Assembly: GCA_016744015.1 (NCBI GenBank)
Contig: JADGFD010000007.1
Location: forward strand, 62,001 to 126,000
DNA: 64,000 bases
DNA from: Paracoccaceae bacterium
Lineage (GTDB): Bacteria > Pseudomonadota > Alphaproteobacteria > Rhodobacterales > Rhodobacteraceae
Reading direction: 5' to 3'
In this document: positions 34,514 through 42,454 of the stretch, one piece after another
Position numbering within the stretch: position 1 is the stretch's first letter
Layout of the letters: every line of letters begins with the position of its first letter
The notes under the pieces: generated by a model
Told to the model about the DNA's origin: nothing
Database searches by the model: none
Seen by the model: only the letters and a program-made list of their open reading frames with translations
Position numbers and translations under genes: made by a program

Positions 34514-37500
34514 CTAGCCCTCGATAATTTCTTCCGCCTGCCGCAAGTCCACCGATACCAGTTGCGAAACACCCTTTTCTCCCATCGTCACGCCAAAAAG
34601 ACGCTCCATGCGGCTCATGGTTACGGCGTGGTGGGTGATGATCAAAAACCGCGTTTTGGTCTGCGCCGTCATCTCGTCCAGCAAGCCACAAAAGCGGGTC
34701 ACGTTGGCATCGTCCAGCGGGGCATCCACCTCGTCCAGCACGCAAATCGGGCTGGGATTGGCAAGGAATACCGCGAAAATCAGCGACATCGCCGTGAGGG
34801 TTTGCTCACCACCCGATAGCAGGGAAAGCGTTGAAAGCTTTTTGCCCGGCGGCTGGCACATAATCTCCAAACCCGCCTCAAGCGGGTCATCTGATTCCAC
34901 CAGCACCAGCTCAGCCGCACCGCCACCAAACAAGTGCTTAAACAGCATTTCAAAGTTCTTGTTGACCGTTTCAAAGGCGGCCAGCAGTCGCTCACGCCCT
35001 TCTGAATTAAGGTTGGCAATACCGTGGCGCAGCTTGGCCACAGCGGCTTCAAGGTCAGTTTTCTCGCCTCTCAGCGCCTCCAATTCGTCGCGCACGTCTT
35101 TGGCGTCTTCCTCTGCCCGCAGGTTCACCGCGCCCAAAGCATCGCGCTGCCGCTTTAGCCGCGTAACATCAGCTTCAATCACCTCCGCGTCCGGCATCTG
35201 ATCAGGGTCCGCCTCCAGTGTTTCCAGCAGCACCTGAGGGGCCACGCCTGTTTCCTCCTCCACCCGCGCCGCGGCAATCTCAACCCGCTCCAACGCAGCC
35301 TCGCTCAGCGCATCCGCCCGCGCCCGTGCTTCCCGCGCCTCAGAGGCATCTCGCTCCGCCTGCCGTTCGCCAGCCTCGGAGTCCCGAAGTGCCGCCTCCC
35401 CCACAGCGAGTAGATCCGCCGCCGTTCTGCGGCGCGCCTCAGCTTTATTGAGTGCCTCTGCCATCTCCTCACGGCGGATCACAATCTCTTCTGGGGCGGC
35501 TTTGGCCTGCTTTAAGTCATGTTGGCTCGTGTCAATCCGATCCGCCAGTTCCCCAAGTTGCCGTTCGGCATTTTCTAGCCGCCGCGCCCAGTTGCCTTTT
35601 TCTTTCTCAATCTCCCGCAGCCGCCGCACCCGTGCTTCGCCCTCGCGGCGCAAATCATCCGCGATTGAGCGCTTGGTCATCATCGTAAGCCGCGCCGCTT
35701 CGACGCTGAGCTTGTGGCGCTCCAAAGCTTCCCGTGCAGCCTCAAGGTCTCCCAACTCAGCCACACCCGTTTCGGCTTCCCTCAAGCTCAGCCCCGCCGC
35801 CGCTGCATCTTCTTCGCGCCGCTTCACTGCCAGCACCAAGCTCTCCACGCGCGCTCCCAACGACTCCGCCTCGGCCTGCGCTTTAGACACCCGCCGCACC
35901 GCGCTTGTAGCTTCTTCATCTGCCCGCCGCCGCGCCGCTCGCGCGGCTTGGTCCTCGGCCTGCGCCGCCTCTAGCAGCGCCTTGGCAGAGGCGTGCGACG
36001 CCCGCGCCTTGTTTGCATGCTCTTGCGCCACTTTCGCCGCTTCTTCCAGATCAGCCAGCCGGTTTTGCCGCTGCAACCGTAGCGCCGCCTCCGAGGGCGC
36101 GTCCTCCGCACCAGCTCTAAACCCGTCCCAGCGCCACAAATCCCCTTCGACCGAAACAAGCCGCTGCCCCGGTAATAGCTGCCCTTGCAGCTTCGCGCCC
36201 TCAGAGCGGGCGACAACCCCCACCATTTGCAGCCGCCGCGCGAGCGCTTTGGGTGCAACCACATGCAGCGCTAGACGCGCGGCTCCGGCGGGCAAGGCTG
36301 CCACATCCGCCAAGGCCTCATATGCCACCCAGCCTGAAGCTGCCTCAGCACTCACTTCTGGCGCCTTCAAATCATCCGCCAAGGCCGCGCCCAGCGCCGC
36401 CTCATAGCCCTTTTCCGCCCGCACATTATCCAAAATTTGCGCACCATCGTTTTGATCACGTAAGATCAGCCGTTGCAAGGCAGCCAATTCGCCCTCATGC
36501 GCTTTCGCCTCGCCATCAGCTTCGCTCAAGGCCACTCGCATATCGCCCTCAGCACGTTGTGCCACCGCGCGGCGCTCTTCCGCTGCCAATAGCTGAGCTT
36601 CAGCAGCCTCAGCCTCCGCCATACTCGCAATCTGCAATGCCTCCGATTCGGCCACCTTCGCCTTGGCTGCGCCATAAGCTTCAACTACATCCACCTGCGC
36701 ATCCCGCGCCGTTTCAATCTCACCAGCCAGCTTGGACAGCAGCCCTTTGGCATCTTCCAGCCGCCGCGTGGCCGATTGATGCCGTGCCGCCAGCCGCGCC
36801 GCATCCTCTGAAAGCTGGTCCGCCTCGGCTTCTACATTTTGCAGGCTTTGCGCCGCCGCGCTGGCCTCGTCTTTTGCTTCTGAGAGCTTGTCCTCCTGGC
36901 CTGCTCCCGCCTTTGCCAACGCCTCGGCTTCCCAGTCCAGCCGCTCCACAGTTTCGCCGGCATCTTTGTTCAGGCCCGCTTCACGCTCGGCATCTTTTTC
37001 CAGCTGTGCAATGCGCGCTTCCAGTTCCGAGATCGCCTGCCGCGCCCGCTCTTCCTGCTCGGCCAGCGCCGCCTGCTCCACTTGAAGCCGCTGCAAAATG
37101 GCCCCGGCAATCGCTTCTTCCTCACGCAGCGGCGGCACTTTATCCTCTGCCATTTCCCGCGCCTTCACGGCTGCTAAAGCCTTGCCCTGCGCCCCTGCGG
37201 CGGCCTTTCCAGCCTCATTCAAAGCGCCCTCAGCCGCCAGCCGCTCCACATCCGCCTCGCGCCAGCGGCGATAAAGCAATAGCCCTTCCGAGCGCCGCAA
37301 TTCATCGGCGATTTGCCGATAGCGCGCCGCTTGCTTGGCTTGGCGGTCCAGCGTACGGAGCTGGCTTTCCAGCTGCTCCAACACATCCTCAACCCGCACA
37401 AGGTTGCCCTCGGTACCGTTCAGCTTCAGCTCTGCCTCATGGCGGCGCTTATAAAGCCCGGAAATCCCAGCCGCCTCCTCTAACACGCGCCGCCGCGCCT

Positions 37501-37972
37501 TGGGCTTGGCATTTATTAGCTCAGAAATTTGCCCCTGCCGCACCAATGCTGGCGAGTGCGCCCCCGTGGAGGCATCAGCAAACAACATCTGCACATCCCG
37601 CGCGCGGCAATCCTTGCCATTCACCTTATAGGCCGAGCCCGCATCCCGCGTAATCCGCCGCACAATCTCCAAGCTGTCTTCGGTGTTAAACACCGCAGGC
37701 GCCAAGCGCTCGCGGTTATCCAGCGTTAGCGTTACCTCTGCATAATTGCGGGCGGGTCGTGAATCCGCCCCTGCAAAAATCACATCATCCATGCCACCGC
37801 CGCGCATGGCGCTAGCGCGGTTTTCCCCCATCACCCAGCGGAGCGCTTCCAGCAGGTTGGATTTCCCACAGCCATTTGGCCCCACGACTCCCGTCAGCCC
37901 CGGCCTGATCACCAGTTCTGTCGGGTCTACAAAGCTCTTAAACCCGAGTAATCTTAGCTTACTAAATTGCAC
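34514..37972 (-). CDS. smc: Chromosome segregation protein SMC
   Basis: A 1152-residue SMC with N-terminal ATPase half (RLLGFKSFVDPTELVIRPGL, Walker A VGPNGCGKSNLLEAL), long coiled coils rich in Ala/Glu from about residue 170 to 500 and 660 to 1000, a hinge between them (around GYEAALGAALADDLKAPEVS), and the C-terminal ATPase half with signature LSLLSGGEQTLTAMSLIFAV and Walker B PICVLDEVDAPLDD. It forms the condensin that organises and segregates the chromosome with ScpA and ScpB, which are not in this window. GTG at 37972 gives the common N-terminus VQFSKLRLLGF, but a GGAG lies 12 bases away, so a start slightly upstream cannot be ruled out. Confidence 0.96.
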   Translation of the reverse strand: MQFSKLRLLGFKSFVDPTELVIRPGLTGVVGPNGCGKSNLLEALRWVMGENRASAMRGGGMDDVIFAGADSRPARNYAEVTLTLDNRERLAPAVFNTEDSLEIVRRITRDAGSAYKVNGKDCRARDVQMLFADASTGAHSPALVRQGQISELINAKPKARRRVLEEAAGISGLYKRRHEAELKLNGTEGNLVRVEDVLEQLESQLRTLDRQAKQAARYRQIADELRRSEGLLLYRRWREADVERLAAEGALNEAGKAAAGAQGKALAAVKAREMAEDKVPPLREEEAIAGAILQRLQVEQAALAEQEERARQAISELEARIAQLEKDAEREAGLNKDAGETVERLDWEAEALAKAGAGQEDKLSEAKDEASAAAQSLQNVEAEADQLSEDAARLAARHQSATRRLEDAKGLLSKLAGEIETARDAQVDVVEAYGAAKAKVAESEALQIASMAEAEAAEAQLLAAEERRAVAQRAEGDMRVALSEADGEAKAHEGELAALQRLILRDQNDGAQILDNVRAEKGYEAALGAALADDLKAPEVSAEAASGWVAYEALADVAALPAGAARLALHVVAPKALARRLQMVGVVARSEGAKLQGQLLPGQRLVSVEGDLWRWDGFRAGAEDAPSEAALRLQRQNRLADLEEAAKVAQEHANKARASHASAKALLEAAQAEDQAARAARRRADEEATSAVRRVSKAQAEAESLGARVESLVLAVKRREEDAAAAGLSLREAETGVAELGDLEAAREALERHKLSVEAARLTMMTKRSIADDLRREGEARVRRLREIEKEKGNWARRLENAERQLGELADRIDTSQHDLKQAKAAPEEIVIRREEMAEALNKAEARRRTAADLLAVGEAALRDSEAGERQAERDASEAREARARADALSEAALERVEIAAARVEEETGVAPQVLLETLEADPDQMPDAEVIEADVTRLKRQRDALGAVNLRAEEDAKDVRDELEALRGEKTDLEAAVAKLRHGIANLNSEGRERLLAAFETVNKNFEMLFKHLFGGGAAELVLVESDDPLEAGLEIMCQPPGKKLSTLSLLSGGEQTLTAMSLIFAVFLANPSPICVLDEVDAPLDDANVTRFCGLLDEMTAQTKTRFLIITHHAVTMSRMERLFGVTMGEKGVSQLVSVDLRQAEEIIEG

Positions 37973-38125
37973 GGTAATGCGATTCTCCAAAAGTGGCCCA
38001 AGATTCCGCGCGGGGCTCTCAGAGTCAAGCCATTCTACTTAATATTGCGGCATTCAGCCGCCTATCCACAAGATATCGTTGCACTCAAGCAATATTCGGC
38101 TCATCATCCCCAAAAGGGGAACATC

Positions 38126-38665
38126 ATGAAACTACTTGGCATATCCGGCTCACTGCGCGCCCAATCTTATAACACCATGCTACTGGCAGAAGCCGCACGG
38201 GTTTTTGCACCCGAAAGCTATGCCTTGGCAAATATCAACCTACCGCTTTTTAGTGAGGACATTGCCGAAAAGCCCGAATCAGTGCTCAAACTGCATGCCG
38301 ACATCGTGGCCGCTGATGCGGTGATCATCGCCACACCGGAATACAACAAAAACCTCTCGGGTGTGCTGAAAAACGCGCTGGACTGGGTCAGCATGGTGCG
38401 CCCTGCGGCTTGGGAGGGCAAACCCGTGGCTATTATGTCAGCCTCAAGCGGTGTTACCGGCGGCGTGCGGGCGCAGTATTCTTTGCGCCATTGTATGACC
38501 ACCTTTAACCCCCGTATTTTGCAGGCCCCCGAGGTCATGATCGGCAACGCCGCTGAGGCGTTTGACAGCATGGGCCAGCTTGAAAACGCGCGCAGCGTTA
38601 AGCTGCTGACCAAGCAAATGGAGGCCCTTAAGGCCGAAGCTGGTAACCATATGTCGCCTGAATGA
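38126..38665 (+). CDS. NADPH-dependent FMN reductase (flavodoxin-like)
   Basis: A 179-residue flavodoxin-fold protein. The phosphate-binding loop is KLLGISGSLRAQSYNTML at residues 2-19, and the conserved block VIIATPEYNKNLSGVLKNALDWV is typical for NADPH-dependent FMN reductases (ArsH/ChrR/SsuE group). It reduces FMN or quinones in the cytoplasm. The start at 38126 is preceded by AAAAGGGGAACATC. It is transcribed divergently from smc and 59 bases before a small lipoprotein. Confidence 0.88.
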   Translation: MKLLGISGSLRAQSYNTMLLAEAARVFAPESYALANINLPLFSEDIAEKPESVLKLHADIVAADAVIIATPEYNKNLSGVLKNALDWVSMVRPAAWEGKPVAIMSASSGVTGGVRAQYSLRHCMTTFNPRILQAPEVMIGNAAEAFDSMGQLENARSVKLLTKQMEALKAEAGNHMSPE

Positions 38666-38724
38666 CTTGATAATTGGTAAATAAAACGTAAACTTTATTC
38701 TTTATCAGTATCAGGAGACGCCAA

Positions 38725-39039
38725 ATGCGTATCGTTTTATCTATCGGAGCCGCCCTGTTTGTGACGGCTTGCGCCACAAGTTCAACCCCTGTTGGTGGCA
38801 CATGCGAAACTCGTGCCAACGCTGAATTAACAGCGCTGAAAGCGGCCATCCAGACCTCCGAACAAAATATCGCGCGGGGCTTTGCGATGGTGCGGCAGCT
38901 TGACCCTGCAACCGGGCAGGTCACGGAAGTGCAAGCGCCAATAAATGCTGCCAAAGAGCGCCAGAATCTGGCCAATTTACAGGGGCGACTTGGCCCTTTG
39001 CAGGCAGAGACCAGCGCCGCTGTGGCAGCCTGCGGCTAA
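38725..39039 (+). CDS. Small lipoprotein of unknown function
   Basis: A 104-residue protein with lipobox: MRIVLSIGAALFVTACATSS, with C17 as the lipidated cysteine after VTA. The mature part has a probable alpha-helical stretch (ELTALKAAIQTSEQNIARGF) and ends at VAACG. It should be anchored in the outer or inner membrane from the periplasmic side. A GGAG lies before the ATG. I do not recognise the family. It is followed at 10 bases by the convergent helicase gene. Confidence 0.7.
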   Translation: MRIVLSIGAALFVTACATSSTPVGGTCETRANAELTALKAAIQTSEQNIARGFAMVRQLDPATGQVTEVQAPINAAKERQNLANLQGRLGPLQAETSAAVAACG

Positions 39040-39049
39040 CCAAACCGGC

Positions 39050-40567
39050 TTAGGCCTCGGGATCTTCGGCGGTAAGTTCAAGCTTGGCCGGTGTCATATC
39101 GAGGTCACTCACTCCCAGCGGTTCTTTGGGGCGCGCTAGTGCATAGCGCGTGACCCAATAAAGCCGCTCTTCGGCGCGAGTAATGGCCACATAGGCCAGC
39201 CGCTTCCACAGTGGAATGCCCGCTTCAACGCGGCCCATTTTGGCCGCGATCTGAAGATCAGGCCCAAAGACCTGCACCGAGGGCCATTGCGAGCCCTGCG
39301 CTTTATGCGTGGTCACCGCCGCCCCATGCAAAAAGGCCGCGCCCATTTTGGCGGCGCTCACTATCATCGGCTCCTCAGCGTCCGGTAGCTCAATCTGGAT
39401 AATCGAAGCCGCGTTCACCAAGGGGTCGGCCGCGCCACTAACAAAAAGGCGGCTAAAGCCGGGCTTTTTTCCTGGTCCAAGATAAATGCACTGCGCGCCT
39501 TTAATCAGCCCGCGCGCCTCAAGATCTATCCGTTTTTTACGGTGCTTTACTGGCAACTCAATGCCGTCACAAATCAGCGGCTCACCTGTAAGCAACGCGG
39601 TTTCGGGCGCATCATGCGCGCCCCTGAAAGCCGCGATTAACCGAATGCGGGTGGCGTTGCGCCATACCAGAACTGGCGAGCGCGCCATCAGGTCGGCATC
39701 TACGCGCGGAGCCATGACCACCCGGTCATCTTTGGCGGCGATTTCAGCCAGTTTGCGCTCAAAATCATAAAAGCTCAGTGCGGGGTCACTGAGTGCATGA
39801 GCCAGATCAAGGATAGGGTTATCAGCAGCCTGTCGATGCACACGGTGCAGCGTAAGCTTGCGCTTTTCAGGCAGTTTATCAAATGACATCGCGCCGGATT
39901 GCCCAACGGGGGCCAGCTGCGCAGGGTCACCAAATAGGACTAGCGTGGGGAAAAGCTCCTTGAGGTCTTCCAGCTGCTTGTCATCCAGCATCGAGCTTTC
40001 ATCCACAAAGCCGATGTCCAGCGGGTCCGCTCGCCGCTTCCAGCCGGTAATAAAATCAGACCCCCGCAATCCTGCTGTCGCCAGCGCGCCCGGTATAGAT
40101 TTATGGATTTTAAAAAACGCCTCGGCGCGGTCTAATGCCGCCTCTGTCAGCCCTTCAATCTCGGGCTTGCTGGCGCGGCCCTCCAGCCATTCCGCGATCT
40201 GCTCATATTCCGGATCATAAACCGGCGTATAAATAATACGGTGAATCGTGGTGGCTGGCACCCCGTGCCGCCGCAACACGCTTGCCGCTTTGTTCGTCGG
40301 GGCCAGAACGGCCAGTGTCCGCTTGTCAGGCCGCGGTTTGCCCTCGTAATCGCCGGAAACAATGTCAATCCCGAGATCACAAACCGCGTCCACAAGCTTG
40401 GCCAAGAGCATGGTTTTGCCCGAGCCAGCCTTACCCAAAACCGCCAACACAGAATCGCTCCGACTCGTGGACGGCGTCAGCTGCTCCCGCTCAAGGTCGA
40501 CCCCCGCCTTTTTCAGCTCACCGGCAATGGTGTCATAGGCTTCGGCCTGATCGTCAGACAATATCAT
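39050..40567 (-). CDS. RecD-like SF1 DNA helicase / ATPase
   Basis: A 505-residue superfamily 1 helicase. Motif I is VLGKAGSGKTMLLAKLV (about residue 40), motif II FVDESSMLDD, motif III LFGDPAQLAPVGQSG, and the C-terminal UvrD-type motifs are TTHKAQGSQWPSVQVF and YVAITRAEERLYWVT. This order matches RecD/PIF1-type helicases with a UvrD_C_2 domain, but it lacks the long N-terminal domain of RecD2. It probably unwinds DNA with 5'-3' polarity in repair or conjugation-like processing. It lies on the minus strand, downstream of luxI by 61 bases. Confidence 0.88.
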   Translation of the reverse strand: MILSDDQAEAYDTIAGELKKAGVDLEREQLTPSTSRSDSVLAVLGKAGSGKTMLLAKLVDAVCDLGIDIVSGDYEGKPRPDKRTLAVLAPTNKAASVLRRHGVPATTIHRIIYTPVYDPEYEQIAEWLEGRASKPEIEGLTEAALDRAEAFFKIHKSIPGALATAGLRGSDFITGWKRRADPLDIGFVDESSMLDDKQLEDLKELFPTLVLFGDPAQLAPVGQSGAMSFDKLPEKRKLTLHRVHRQAADNPILDLAHALSDPALSFYDFERKLAEIAAKDDRVVMAPRVDADLMARSPVLVWRNATRIRLIAAFRGAHDAPETALLTGEPLICDGIELPVKHRKKRIDLEARGLIKGAQCIYLGPGKKPGFSRLFVSGAADPLVNAASIIQIELPDAEEPMIVSAAKMGAAFLHGAAVTTHKAQGSQWPSVQVFGPDLQIAAKMGRVEAGIPLWKRLAYVAITRAEERLYWVTRYALARPKEPLGVSDLDMTPAKLELTAEDPEA

Positions 40568-40628
40568 AGCGGCTCCGTAACGCGTGTTACGGAATCATAG
40601 CGCCATCAATTGCCCTGCACCAGCGCCT

Positions 40629-41273
40629 TTACGCCACCATGGCATCAAAGCTGTCATCAACCGGGAAGGAGGCGTCAAACCACGCTTCGGCTTCTTCCGG
40701 CGCAATACCTGATTTGGCGCAAATTTGTAGCTTTGAGGCCTCGTTGATCTCCCAAAGCCCCACGCTTACCGCGTCTTTGCCTTCGCCGGATGTGCCCAGA
40801 ATTTCAGGCGCCCAGCCAATGCGGCGGTAAATATGCACCATGCGGGCGTCAAACACCCCAACCGAGCTATCAAGCCCAAAGCGGACGCCCAGCTCACATC
40901 CCGCCAGCATCAACGCCGAAGCCGCTCTGCCCGCCAGCTTACCTGCATTGGGCGACAAGCAAAAACGGGTGCATTCCCAGATCAGCGGGCTGGAAATCTC
41001 CACACCGTCGGTGAGACCCAGAAAGTGGTCATTCACCATCGTTTGGCCCGTGGTCGGCAAAATGCGCATAGAGCCGCCATGGCTGCCGTCGGGCAGCTCA
41101 AAGATAACATAAAGCGGATTGATTTCGTCATACTCATCCGACTCAAAGCCTGTTTCGTCAACGTTAACGTCCCAGCCCAGGCGCTCTTTAAACTGCCACG
41201 CGCGGTCTTTGAACATGGTTTTTTTGAGTTTCGGGAAGGCCTCCAAAGCGTCTGCGTAGATATATTTAATCAT
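40629..41273 (-). CDS. luxI: Acyl-homoserine-lactone synthase (LuxI family)
   Basis: A 214-residue LuxI protein. The invariant residues of the family are all seen: R24, F28 and W34 in KDRAWQFKERLGWDV, D46 and D49, R70 in GGSMRILPTT, F84, E100 and R103 in IWECTRFCLSP. It joins S-adenosylmethionine with an acyl chain (from acyl-ACP or acyl-CoA) to give an N-acyl-homoserine lactone signal. Acyl chain length cannot be read here. Its promoter region contains inverted repeats at 41296-41336, and luxR lies upstream on the same strand. Confidence 0.95.
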   Translation of the reverse strand: MIKYIYADALEAFPKLKKTMFKDRAWQFKERLGWDVNVDETGFESDEYDEINPLYVIFELPDGSHGGSMRILPTTGQTMVNDHFLGLTDGVEISSPLIWECTRFCLSPNAGKLAGRAASALMLAGCELGVRFGLDSSVGVFDARMVHIYRRIGWAPEILGTSGEGKDAVSVGLWEINEASKLQICAKSGIAPEEAEAWFDASFPVDDSFDAMVA

Positions 41274-41295
41274 TAGTTGTCTCCGTGAAAAATAG

Positions 41296-41310
41296 GCATC
41301 AACGTGATGC
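41296..41310. promoter_or_regulatory. Palindrome in the luxI upstream region
   Basis: GCATCAACGTGATGC is a perfect 6-bp inverted repeat with a 3-base centre, starting 23 bases upstream of the luxI start. It may be part of a regulator site or the promoter. It differs from the canonical 20-bp lux box, so its role is uncertain. Confidence 0.35.
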
Positions 41311-41319
41311 GTTCAACTC

Positions 41320-41336
41320 GTTAACAAGTGCTTAAC
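41320..41336. promoter_or_regulatory. Inverted repeat upstream of luxI (lux-box candidate)
   Basis: GTTAACAAGTGCTTAAC has GTTAA and TTAAC arms separated by 7 bases, 47-63 bases upstream of luxI, a position at which LuxR proteins activate. It is shorter than typical lux boxes, so this is a candidate only. Confidence 0.35.
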
Positions 41337-41377
41337 AAAAATACTGGTAATGGGCCGGGAAGCGTATTAATTGAAAA

Positions 41378-42088
41378 TTAATATGCGATGAGCCCCCGGC
41401 TAAAGGCCGTTGCCACCGCATGGATGGTGTTGAGCGCGCCAAGTTTATGCCGCGCCGAATCGATATAGACCCGCAGCGTATGCTCCGAGATTTTCAGTTT
41501 CTCAGAAATCTGGCCACGGCTTAGGCCCAAGGACAAGTATTTAAGCGTGTCAATTTCGCGAGGAGAAAGATTGGGCAAATCACGCTCGCCCTCAGGGCAA
41601 ACGACGCTCACCACCTGCTTGTGGATAAAATGGGATATCAGCATCATATCCTTCTGGAATTCTTTGATAAAGCCGTTCCACTCGTCGTCTTTTGCATCAT
41701 CATTAACGGTGAAAAGCGCGAATTGCCCGTTTGGCCCGCGAATGGGGATTGAAAGGCCCTGATTGCCAATCCCTGCCCCGATGGCCTCGCCCAGAAAATC
41801 ACGGCTGCCTCGGTTTGACCAATCAAGCCGCTTCCAATCCTGTGGATGAAAATGCTGGAATGCGCCACGCACCACCGGGTCCACGCGCACGTATTTTTGC
41901 TCTTGATAATGGTCGAGCCAATCTTGAGAGTAGGTAAGGGCTGCATAGGGTGCACCGTCTAGGTTAACCGCATGATAAACCGCGTTTGAGATGCCGTAAG
42001 AGTCACGAAGAGCCTCTACCGACAACTGTATGTCACCGGGAGTTTGGCTTCTTTCCAGAGTGTCCAGAAACGTCTCCAATTTCGTCAC
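41378..42088 (-). CDS. luxR: LuxR family autoinducer-binding transcriptional regulator
   Basis: A 236-residue LuxR. The N-terminal 170 residues form the autoinducer-binding domain (ALTYSQDWLDHYQEQKYVRVDPVV contains the conserved W, Y and D around the lactone pocket). The C-terminal helix-turn-helix is LSPREIDTLKYLSLGLSRGQ then ISEKLKISEHTLRVYIDSAR. It should bind the LuxI product and regulate luxI and other genes. GTG at 42088 follows AGGTGAT; an earlier GTG three codons away overlaps this site. The 5' end overlaps an 83-codon gene by 56 bases. Confidence 0.94.
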   Translation of the reverse strand: MTKLETFLDTLERSQTPGDIQLSVEALRDSYGISNAVYHAVNLDGAPYAALTYSQDWLDHYQEQKYVRVDPVVRGAFQHFHPQDWKRLDWSNRGSRDFLGEAIGAGIGNQGLSIPIRGPNGQFALFTVNDDAKDDEWNGFIKEFQKDMMLISHFIHKQVVSVVCPEGERDLPNLSPREIDTLKYLSLGLSRGQISEKLKISEHTLRVYIDSARHKLGALNTIHAVATAFSRGLIAY

Positions 42089-42284
42089 GGCAATCACCTA
42101 AGCCAGCTTCTTTACTGGATGCGCGCGAAATTTCAGAAGCTGCCACTAGGATTGCATCATCCAGATGCTCAGCCAGCCCCATCATTTTGTTGTTCAAGGC
42201 ACAGGCCCGAAGGTCTGCAAGAACATCGATCATCCAGTCTTTTTTCACTGTATCACTCGCTAAGGTTTTTTCAAGGTCCGCCAT
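42033..42284 (-). CDS. Small protein encoded upstream of and overlapping luxR
   Basis: An 83-residue, mostly acidic and helical protein (MADLEKTLASDTVKKDWMID, then VLADLRACALNNKMMGLAEH). It starts with ATG at 42284 and ends inside luxR, overlapping it by 56 bases in another frame. Its codon usage follows neighbouring genes. I recall small proteins of this kind beside luxR in other roseobacters, but no function is known to me. It could tune LuxR by translational coupling or by direct binding; neither is shown by the sequence. Confidence 0.7.
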   Translation of the reverse strand: MADLEKTLASDTVKKDWMIDVLADLRACALNNKMMGLAEHLDDAILVAASEISRASSKEAGLGDCRDEIGDVSGHSGKKPNSR

Positions 42285-42454
42285 TTAGTTAGTGTGAGTA
42301 TTGCCGCCGTGTTTCCGTTAATATGTCATAAATATATAGGGCTGGGTATTCCCCATAAATAGCGAGGGCAGGGGCATAAACCCTTTGAATTGATTGAATT
42401 TCGTGAAATCCGACGTGAAAAATCTCGCTGGACTCCCCGAATTATTAACCGATT

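Noticed and set aside
36253-37653. A long proline-, alanine- and histidine-rich plus-strand frame of 466 codons
   Set aside because: It is the antisense shadow of the Ala/Glu-rich coiled coil of smc; no ribosome site, no domain and extreme composition.
41366-41382. Inverted repeat ATTAATTGAAAATTAAT at the end of luxR
   Set aside because: AT-rich and overlapping the luxR stop; no T-run and weak stem, so neither a terminator nor an operator can be argued.
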